Of a stretch of 64,000 nt of DNA, positions 55,885 through 64,000 are shown one piece after another. The notes below the pieces were generated by a model, which worked only from the letters and a program-made list of their open reading frames with translations, did not search any database and had not been told where the DNA came from. The translations under genes were made by a program, and so were the position numbers. The DNA comes from Casuarina equisetifolia (lineage: Eukaryota; Streptophyta; Magnoliopsida; Fagales; Casuarinaceae). The stretch lies in the NCBI GenBank assembly GCA_028551475.1, contig CM052361.1, forward strand, positions 6,579,501-6,643,500, written 5' to 3'. Positions within the stretch are counted from its first letter, which is position 1, and every line of letters begins with the position of its first letter.

Positions 55885-57060
55885 AGTTAATTTTCAGTGG
55901 GCAATCCCAAGAAAAAGTAATAGAAAAGATAAAACAACATAGGAGACTGAATTCTGACGATTGGCTGATATTGGTTCGAAGAACCACCACCAACCATTAT
56001 TGAGCCTTTTCTTGCCTTAAAATAATTGCTTTGAAGGGTTTCTTTTTATCCTTAGGGCCCCAAGAATTTTAGAAGCAAAAAACTTTTACCCCAATCAGCA
56101 TTGTCTTCTCATTTTCTTACCGAAATACCGTGTGTGGATCACTATAATGCAAGTCATTAAGCATAATTAAGTTGCATTTTGGATTACAACAAGCAAAAAG
56201 AAAAAAAAAAAAAAAGTGGCTACAAGCAATCCCGGCTGGATCATGGTTCTGATGGTGTGTACTCACCATGGCCGTCAAAAGAAGAAAACGGGTGGAAAAG
56301 GGTTGGAATCAAGCCCCTCCCTCCGTCTTCAACCATCGGACTTTTTCTAGTGGGTCCGCTGAGAACTCCGTTTTAGTCAACATAGTGGTCGATATTATGT
56401 CCAAGAGACTAATCACAATCCTTACGGGCTTAAACGCTCATCCACCTCTAAAATGAAACTAATTTTTGGGTATTTTGACATTATTTTCATGTGTATCTTC
56501 CACCTCCACAACCACAAAGTACAAAATATGCTTAGCAACAGCAAGTTCTAATGATTTTTTTTTCTAATACTTTTCTTACTTTTCTACTGGTTGTAATAGA
56601 ATTGTTGTAAATGAAAACCCAAGAAATGGGGGCTTGAATTGAGGTGGCTCTCTTTTTCAGCCTACGATAAACTAAACAATGTAGCTGTTTGTGTTTATTT
56701 GTTTTGCAAAAGCTTAAAGCATCAAATATAAACCATATATGGGTAGAAAGAACTGCAATTTAAGCTTTATTTTGACACTTACATATTCTTTATCCTAAGC
56801 AACAAATTAGGAAGTCTCTTCCACTTAAATAAATCCAAAGATTCCCCACTCTCTCCACTTTTACACAACCAAGTTTCCATACTTGAAAATTTTACAATTT
56901 ATATTTTACATTCAGCACAACACAAATATACAGTTTTAATGTAGATAATTCACACTAGAATAAAAGGCCCTAAGCTTGTCCCAAATTTGGATTTTTTGAC
57001 AAAAAACTCCAATTTATCTTTTCTTAAACATGAGTTACAATTAAGCTATAAAAGTAGATA
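55885..57060. repeat. WEB upstream region, duplication copy 2
   Basis: It matches 51830-52900 in the same order and orientation, with indels and a private stretch near 56520-56800. No WEB coding sequence is present on the left of this copy, so the duplication took only the upstream DNA or the gene part was lost. Confidence 0.75.
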
Positions 57061-58455
57061 ACATTATGTTAATTACATAATGAATGTATAGTAGTACCAA
57101 TTCATAAGATTCTAATGGCAACAAAATCAAATGATTTTATGGTTTGGTTGTCTTCAAAAAACTCTCTTACTTTGATCTTCACCAAATATGCATTTAGTTC
57201 AAGTTTTTTAGATTACCTTTTTTTCTTTTTGAGAAAAAAAAAATATAAGAATAGGGAGAGAGAATAGTTTTTCAATATTGTATATATTAAAAAATTATTA
57301 TTTATCTCAAAAGCCAGGTAGTAAGGCTTATTATCTTATAAACACATTTTTAATAATTTTTTTAGTAATCTAAGACTTATTACTTATATCTTAACATGTT
57401 TTCTAAGTCTAGAGCTATAAGGGTGTTAAGAAAAATTCTAACTCTAATATTATACTAAGAGACTTATTATTCAACCCAAAAGTAGATTCAAGAGGATGGA
57501 ATTTGATATTTTTTAAAAAAAATTCAATAATAGGGGACTTATTATTTATATCTTAATAATGTCTATTAATTGAACTCGACTAAACTATTAGCTTCCCTTG
57601 CATGGCAAGCCAGAACTAGCCTTCTCGTGTGCCACACAGAACCCATGTTGGTGCAAACGTGTAACTAGCCGTTGTGGAAGCCTTATGATCGATCCTTCGT
57701 GTGCATCAACTGGTCATCTTCCTCATGTGCACAAGTATAGTAGTTAAGGCTCCTCTAATTTTCATGTCCTTTATTTGGGAAGGGGGAAGGGGAGAAGAAG
57801 GGGGGTGTCTCGAACTATTTTTAATCTGGGTTTGCTTGTGAATAAACAAGATTTACCCAATCTGTTTTGCCTTGAGCTAAGCACCAAGCTCTCGTTTTCA
57901 AAAGTACCAAGGACTATGGAGGAGGCTCACTAATGTATTTGATCTTTGTGAAGATATTTTCTTTAAACTTTTCAACCTAGCTTCTGATGCTTCAGTTGAA
58001 TCGTAAGAGCTTAATCAGAATGCTGCTGGTAAACTAAGAACATGACAGGCTGAAAATGTCTGAGGACTCAAATTCTAGTCACAAATCGATGCTCTACAAG
58101 ATGATCACAAGGCCTTCCTCATAATTACAAATACAATAGAAACCGACATGTTTCTCTTGTTTAAATTGAATTATAGTTTTCTAGCTCAAAAAAATTAATA
58201 ATTACAAGAAATGTTACGAATCATTATTGCTTGTCTTTGTCATTTAGTATAATACATTTAAAGATGGGCGGAAAAACCTATAATTAACATGAACGAAAGG
58301 AAATATTATTTACCATTTTCATAACAAGCTCATGTGAAGGATAAGCAAAGGTTCAAGCAGATGAAATCTAAATTCAGAAGAAAAGTTACTAGAGATTATG
58401 CTTTCACATTAAAAATATGTTTGGCCAGGGCCCTCTTAATCTCTAACCAAATCTG
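57061..58455. other. AT-rich spacer left of the copia-3 element
   Basis: No gene recognised. Poly(A/T) runs dominate 57200-57560. Confidence 0.4.
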
Positions 58456-58953
58456 TTAAGAAAGAAGTTAAATGTTCGAGCTATCTTGCTCAAAGACAAA
58501 CGGGAGAAATTCTTTGATCTGGGTGTTGTAGCCAGAATAGAGGCTTCAACTCACAATATTTGAAATCAAAGGGATCCATCAAGAACACAGAGACGAAATA
58601 AATAGCGGAAGCTTAAATTTGATTTAAAATTTCCAATCGTTCGATCCAAGGAAATCACCATTACATATGGACTATTTAAAGATAACGGAAATACAAGATA
58701 CCCAGCTTAATCCAAATCTACTCTCCATCTGCTCACATTATTAGCTCGTCACCCTTCTGCATTAAAAGAGCCCAAGTGCTTTCTCGATCAGAGGAGTTGC
58801 AGGGAAAGAAAAGGAAACTGCAGGCGCGGCTCATAAAAAGGGGTTTTTGGGCTACATTATTTCCCCCTACTTTCTTCCAGTCACAACTAAAAACCTATCT
58901 CATATGTGGACAAGATACTCACTGGTGGCACAGTCAACAACCTTATTTCAACA
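58456..58953 (-). repeat. copia-3 3' LTR
   Basis: It begins TGTTGAAATAAGG on the minus strand and ends ...TTAACA, the TGTT...AACA ends typical of copia LTRs. It aligns along its length with 62669-63190, with shared blocks such as 'gggagaaattctttgatctg' and 'gggatccatcaagaacacag'. Confidence 0.8.
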
Positions 58954-58988
58954 CTCCAGGTTATTGACAGAGACGCCAAGTTTCTCTC

Positions 58989-60480
58989 TTAATTCTTCAT
59001 ATACTTAAGTTTAGAAGGTACCTTCGTGAAAATATCGGCCACTTGTTCATCAGTCCCCCAGTGCTTCAGCCGAATAGCACCATTGCTAAGAGCTTCTCTG
59101 ACAAAATGATTATTGATAGCAATGTGTTTACTTCTGGAATGCTGCGTTGGGTTCTTTGCCATGCAGACGGCCGACTTTGCTATCACAGAAAATCTCTGTT
59201 TCCCTTGCTACGGAAGCCTCATCTCAGCCAGGGAAGATTCTCCTCAACCAGATTGCTTGACTTGCGGTTGATGCCACTACGGAAGAAAGAGCTACTGTTT
59301 CTTGCATCTTGGACATCTAGGAGAACATGGTTGATCCTATGGAAAAGGCATATCCAGTTGTACTCCTTCAACCATCAATACAGCCTCCCAAATCGCCATC
59401 ACAGTATCCATACGGCCTTGTTTCTTCAGATGCAATAAATAACGACCAAGCTCCTTAGTTCCCTCTAGATATATGAGTATTCTCTTGGCTTCCCTAAGTG
59501 GATCTCACTTGGCCCTTGAAGAACCGTGATAAGAGGCTGACAGAGAATAGAATATCAGCCCTTGTAGCCATGATGTACAGCAGGCTTCCATCTAGGCTTC
59601 GGAAGGCCAGTGGATTCACCCTGCTGCTTGCTATCGTCTAGCTTCAATTTCTCATTCGGGCTAGAGGTGTTGACACACATTTACACCCCAACATATTTTT
59701 GCCTTGGGACACGAAAATGCCTCTTTATTTTGAAAAAAAAATCCAGTCCAAGAAAATAAGTCATAAGGTCCAAGTCACTCATTTCAAAGGCCCTTAACAA
59801 TTCATTCTAGAATACAGCTAAAATTACCCCATCATCTCCTCATCATTTCTATTAAAAAAAAAAATCATATTATCAACATATAAAGAGATAACAAGCAGAG
59901 TAGTACCTTTGGTAGACTCACTTGGACTCCCCCGGAAGCTACTCTTCAAAGTAGAGGCTGATTTTATTGTGCTATGCCCAAGGGGCTTGTTGTAGCCTGT
60001 GTAGGGCTTTCTTCAACGTTAGAACTTTTTGATCCTCTCCTTCGATTACAAATCCAGCCGGTTGTTCAATAAATATTTCTTCCCTGATTTTGCTAGTTAG
60101 GGAAGCAGATTTACCATGAAGTTGATAAACTCTCCAAGGATTCTGAGATGCTATAGCAAGGATGGTTCCCATTCTTGCATCTGGAGTGTACGTTTCATTG
60201 TAATTGGTTCCTGAATTTGAGAGTAGTCCTTGGCTACTAATCTGGCTTTGTATTTAAGCACACTCCCATCAGGACTCAACTTCATAAACCCATTTTAACT
60301 TCCGCAGGAATTTTGTTTTCTATGACAAGAGACACCTAATCATTCTCCTCAATGGCATTCAGTTTCATTGATTCAACCCAAACTTTTGGAGTGACTGCTG
60401 CTTCAAAGTTCTCAGGTTCAAGGGATATGAAATTGCAGGACTCGCAGATATCTTCTGGAGACCTCATCTTTTAAAGAAGT
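58989..60480 (-). pseudogene. copia-3 RT-RNase H remnant
   Basis: The RT part shows REEIFIEQPAGFVIEGEDQ and LTLKKALHRLQQAPWA (60172-59972). RNase H ends with KNPTQHSRSKHIAINNHFVR and 'LKHWGTDEQVADIFTKV' (59186-58995). The frames between are broken repeatedly. Confidence 0.8.
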
Positions 60481-60699
60481 GTATGGGACAGCATCATCTT
60501 CAGCTTCTGAAATGACTTGAGTTGCAGGACTTCTCTGAGAGGTGGATGCTCCATATCAATCCCCTCCAACTGCTGCTTGTATAGACCTCGAAAGAGCAGG
60601 AAGAGTACCAATGACACTGCTTCTTCTGTTTCTTCGGTGCTCTCCTTTGGAGAAGTAACTGTATTTCTGCTTACTATGTTTTCATTCCAATCCCAGCAG

Positions 60700-61480
60700 G
60701 CAATTTCATCGAAGATCATGTCTCTGTTTACAAACATTTTTTTCTTTTTTTTTTGGGCTCCAAGCTATACAGTCTGTAACCTTTGGATTGCCCATAATAC
60801 ACTTCTCAGACTTCTCCAGCTTGCGTCTCCTTACACAAGGAGTATTGATGTAGTAGATGCTTCCAAATACTTTCAAGTGGCCTAGCAACAGCTTTCTTCA
60901 ACTCCAAGCTTCAAAAGGTATCATACCAGCCACAGATTTTGTAGGACTTCTGTTGTTAAGTAGACCACTATGTTTACTGCCTCCCCCAAAAACATCCTAG
61001 GAATACTCTTTGCATCCATCATACTTTGGACTATCTCCATCACTATTCTGCTCTTCCTTTCCAGATCCCATTCTGTTGTGTTAAGCAGCAGAGGGACGGC
61101 TGATGATGAATCCCTTCTTCCTCAAGATATTTTGTCAAATTCTTCGGATGTGAATTCCCTTTCTTGATCACTCCTTAGATTCTTTACGCTCCTCCTCGTT
61201 TGGTTCTCAACCAGGTTCTTAAACATCTTAAAGCTGGAATAGACCTCACCTTTCTCTTTCATTATGTACACCCACGTCATATGGGTGTGATCGTCAAGAG
61301 GACCAACTCAAGAGGACCAGAATGAAAAGCCTTCTTCCCCCACATATAGGTGTTCTCATGATCCACGCGTATCCGCGAGGACCAGCTCAAGAGGTTCTGC
61401 TGTCATGAAGGAAAATTGTTTCTGTGTTGTTCACCCAGTTGGCAGCTTTCACACACATGGTTAGGAAAAAACAGCGGGGA
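60700..61480 (-). pseudogene. copia-3 integrase remnant
   Basis: The C-terminal part reads 'LKVFGSIYYINTPCVRRRKL', then 'NVCKQRHD' and 'MFVNRDMIFDEIACWDWNEN' in shifted frames, the usual copia integrase end. The core domain upstream is recognisable only in pieces. Confidence 0.65.
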
Positions 61481-61577
61481 GATCATCAACCAACTTCCTA
61501 TCATGGAGAGATTTTAATGCCTGAAAATAAGTAGCCTAATCTCCAGTGTCACAACCAGGAACTATCTAAATTAGCCT

Positions 61578-61883
61578 TCATGACATTTTTAATAGCATGC
61601 TGGAACTGAAGAGGAAAATTCCTTTGGTTTTGCATCCTAATCCGTGCCTCCTCAACTGTTTTATCCTCACCATCCAAATGGAACAGATACCGTCCTCAAA
61701 CACCAGCTTATTCCCCTTTTCAATCATCTGACCCACATTCAACAGATTCATCTTAACTATAGGGGCAAACAAAACATCGGAGATCAACTTGAAACCCTTT
61801 TTGGTTTGAAGTAAGACTGATCCCTTCCCCTCGACTTGAACAAGTTCTTGAATCCCTAACCTAAAATATGATTTGCAATTCAT
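61578..61883 (-). pseudogene. copia-3 protease / pre-integrase remnant
   Basis: The frame reads VQVEGKGSVLLQTKKGFKLI, 'DVLFAPIVKMNLLNVGQMIE' and 'KGNKLVFEDG', the conserved stretch after the aspartic protease core in copia polyproteins. Confidence 0.75.
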
Positions 61884-61892
61884 GTCAAGATC

Positions 61893-62595
61893 TTAAAACT
61901 TCCCTATCTTATAACCCTTTCCGTCTTCACCCTTGGCTTCCCTAGAATCTTTCGTAGCTTTTGTTGATTCTAAAGCCGGTCTAGTTTGTTTTTCATGAGC
62001 CTCTAGGGATCCTACAAGTTCAGTTACAGACAGATTGTCAATATCCCTTGCTTCTTCTAATGCTACAAGGGGATCAAATTTACGTTTCACGCTGATTAGC
62101 ATTTTTTATATCCTATTGTCTCTGGAACCATCTGACCTAAACCTCTCATCTGACTTATAATCCCATTCGCACAGGTCTAATACTGAACAACCATTTCATC
62201 ATCATCCTCAAATTCTGAATGTCTTTTCTAAGAGATGGAAGTTCACAGCTTTTACCTTGGGGTTGCCTTGAAATTCATTTCTTCGCAAGTTCCCTGCCTC
62301 TTTGCACTCAAGTCATTTGCAATCCGTGGAAAGACTTTCGTGCGCGACAGATATTTGGAGGACAAAAAGCACTTTGAACTCCTTCTCTGGGTCCTCCTCC
62401 ATCCTCTCTTTCGGAAGCTAACAAAGCAGCTTGGCCTTTCGTAGACTCGGGAACCTTCTCCAAGCCTTTTTCAACTAGCTCCCAAAGACCCTGGGAATAA
62501 AAATAAGTTCTCATTTTAATTGCCCAGAACGGATAGTTTTCCCCATTGAAAAGGGGTAGAGAAATTTGGGTAAGAGAACTAGAAGAGGCTGACAT
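61893..62595 (-). pseudogene. copia-3 gag remnant
   Basis: It starts MSASSSSLTQISLPLFNGEN and continues 'YPFWAIKMRTYFYSQGLWEL', the N-terminus of a copia gag. A later frame (62102-61893) reads 'FDPLVALEEARDIDNLSVTE' and 'LVGSLEAHEKQ', the second half of the capsid-like domain. A frameshift and stops lie in between. Confidence 0.8.
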
Positions 62596-62668
62596 AATGA
62601 AAGAACAGAACACACAACTCGGAGAAAACAACAAACACCGAGTCAGAAGCGAAACCCCGCTCTGACAC

Positions 62669-63190
62669 TACAGTTAAAATATAGGCTGTATATTTGAGCT
62701 GTCTTGCTCTCAGACTTACGGGAGAAATTCTTTGATCTGGGTATTGTAGCCAGAACAGGAGCTTCAACTCACAATATCTGAAATCCAACGGGATCCATCA
62801 AGAACACAGAGAGAAGATAAATAGTAGAAGCTTAAATTTCATCACAAAGCTCCAACTCTTCGATCCAAAGAAATCAGCATTACACATGAACTACTTAAAT
62901 ACAACGGAAATAAAAGAGACTTAGCTTACTCCAGATGATGAAAACACCGCTGCCCATCTGCAGTTCTGCACAGAAATCTATTATCCATCGATCACGCCGT
63001 CAGCTCGTCCTTCTGCATTAACAGAGCTGGGGGGTATACAAGAAGGAGAGGAAATTAGAGACCCGGCTCACGGAAAAGGGGTCTTAAGGCGACCATCCCC
63101 ATTTCAGCTTTTCTTCCTGTGACGTGTCGAGTAAACCATCTCCCTTATTAAATTCTCGCTTGTCGACAGCCCACATCAGCCCACTTCGAG
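62669..63190 (-). repeat. copia-3 5' LTR
   Basis: The partner of 58456-58953. The right border is approximate because the end is degraded where the GH17 upstream repeats begin. One indel (about 62935-62960) separates it from the 3' LTR. Confidence 0.72.
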
Positions 63191-63601
63191 CCAGAACCTC
63201 TCCTTCCATTTGCTAGTCTAGAAACCAAAGCGAGGCGGGAATATTAAATTCTAGTACTTTTGTCGCTAACAGGAGTGCGTGGGGAAAATCAGATTCCTGT
63301 ACCTTCTCTTCATCATCAGGTTCTCATACTTGTCAACTAAAACTTCTCCTTTCAAAACCGGAATGCTTAGGGATTATTGTATGGCCCACTTGACCAAAAA
63401 CCTCTCCCCCAACCCAATAAAGACCTCTCCTTCCATTGCTTCCTGAAACCAGAGCGCGTGGGGAATATCTGGTTCTCATATTTCTCTCGCTGACAACCGA
63501 CTTCAACAAAAACCTCTTTCTATTACCAGGGTCGAAACCACATTCTCGTACTTTCTCTTACAGACAACCCTTTTCCAACAAAACCTTCTCGGAACCAGGG
63601 C
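63191..63601 (+). repeat. Imperfect repeats resembling the GH17 signal-peptide exon
   Basis: A unit of about 70-150 bp recurs: an 'aacctctcc(ttccatt)' start, then '(gaaacca)gagcg', then a 'gtggggaatat'-type phrase followed by 'ggttctcatatttctct' and 'gctgacaac'. Copies of the last part lie near 63235, 63279, 63458 and 63535. The real first exon (63602-63668) has the same layout, with ATGGAAAATAT in place of GTGGGGAATAT. The array probably contains the promoter and 5' UTR. Confidence 0.65.
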
Positions 63602-64000
63602 ATGGAAAATATCGGATTCTTCTACCTTCTATTCCTTCTCTTCCTTCTCTTTCTCTCAGCCTTCGCTGGTATTTCTTTTCCTTTCTCTGTATATCTCTTG
63701 AGTACAACCGTTGCGTGGTTATGTCATTTTATTTATGTTCTTTGGTTGCAGAGGGAGGTTCGATCGGAATAAACTATGGCCACATCGCGAACGACCTACC
63801 AGCACCGTCGGAAGTTGTGAAGCTATTGAAAGCACAGGGATTGAACCGCGTCAAGCTCTACGACACCGACTCGGAGATGCTCACGGCACTGGCCAACTCG
63901 GGTATAATCGTCACCGTCGCACTCCCCAACGGGCTTCTCGCCTCAACCGCCGCCGACCAATCGTTCGCTGACCGATGGGTCCAGTCCAACATCTCTCTGT
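63602..64000 (+). CDS. Glucan endo-1,3-beta-glucosidase, GH17 (5' part, runs off the window)
   Basis: Exon 1, 63602-63668, encodes a signal peptide (MENIGFFYLLFLLFLLFLSA). It is spliced G|GTATTTC ... TTGCAG|AGG in phase 1 to exon 2, which starts at 63752 and is still open at 64000. Exon 2 reads EGGSIGINYGHIANDLPAPS, EVVKLLKAQGLNRVKLYDTD and 'ALANSGIIVTVALPNGLLAS', the N-terminal beta/alpha units of plant GH17 enzymes. These enzymes hydrolyse beta-1,3-glucan (callose) in the wall and act in plasmodesmal regulation, development or defence. The catalytic glutamates lie beyond the window. A frame starting at 63711 covers the same bases in another frame and is a shadow. Confidence 0.87.

Larger units (their letters stand above)
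58456..63190 (-). mobile_element. Old two-LTR Ty1/copia element (copia-3)
   Basis: Both LTRs and all copia domains are recognisable on the minus strand, broken by stops and frameshifts. The 3' LTR lies at 58456-58953 and the 5' LTR at about 62669-63190. A primer-site-like TGTCAGAGC follows the 5' LTR on the minus strand (near 62655-62665). Gag is at 62595 to about 61893, protease about 61880-61580, integrase about 61480-60700, RT about 60480-59200, RNase H about 59500-58989. The LTRs differ at many positions and by indels, so the insertion is old. No clear target-site duplication is left. Confidence 0.88.

Noticed and set aside
63711..63971. 86-codon frame over the GH17 exon
   Set aside because: The wrong frame; the spliced frame beginning at 63602 encodes the GH17 sequence.
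1..64000. CRISPR arrays, bacterial operons, rRNA and tRNA genes
   Set aside because: None seen; repeats are of transposon, microsatellite or duplication type and the genes are plant nuclear.

Overview
The window is nuclear DNA from a plant, most likely a woody eudicot. The evidence is GT-AG intron-split genes of plant-only families (LRR receptor-like proteins, an octicosapeptide/PB1 protein, a ZAR1-type LRR receptor kinase, a WEB coiled-coil protein, a plant GH17 glucanase), AT-rich spacers, and Ty1/copia, plant L1, TRIM and SINE retroelements. The species cannot be named from the sequence alone.

Layout. 1-7.5 kb holds two decayed Ty1/copia elements on the + strand. 7.6-37.5 kb is a tandem cluster of LRR receptor-like protein (RLP) genes: a fragment at 7.6-8.0 kb, RLP-A at 10.7-19.0 kb (a 2-bp deletion removes the membrane anchor), and RLP-B at 29.5-35.2 kb (intact final exon, but one decayed LRR exon and one non-canonical donor). 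Flanking sequence was copied along with the genes. Unit A later received a 4.2-kb plant L1 LINE with 14-bp target-site duplications and a SINE with 15-bp duplications. Between A and B lies a second, 5'-truncated LINE whose 5' end is joined to two inverted copies of its own target flank; this is the most unusual structure in the window. TRIM-like elements sit in introns of both RLP genes.

37.6-64 kb is lower-copy DNA. It holds a copia gag remnant on the minus strand, a two-exon PB1 gene (+, 39.6-41.4 kb), a two-exon LRR receptor pseudokinase gene (-, 43.8-46.2 kb), a WEB-family gene with a one-base frame break (-, 49.4-51.5 kb), a segmental duplication of the WEB promoter region, an old two-LTR copia element (-, 58.5-63.2 kb), and the first exons of a GH17 beta-1,3-glucanase running off the right edge. 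Imperfect repeats resembling that gene's signal-peptide exon lie just upstream of it.

The RLP genes and the pseudokinase are predicted cell-surface receptors. The RLP cluster looks like a birth-and-death immune receptor locus: shared phase-1 LRR exons, partial copies, frameshifts, skipped exons and many transposon insertions. All exon borders were read by eye from splice signals, phase and similarity between paralogues; no transcript evidence was available.
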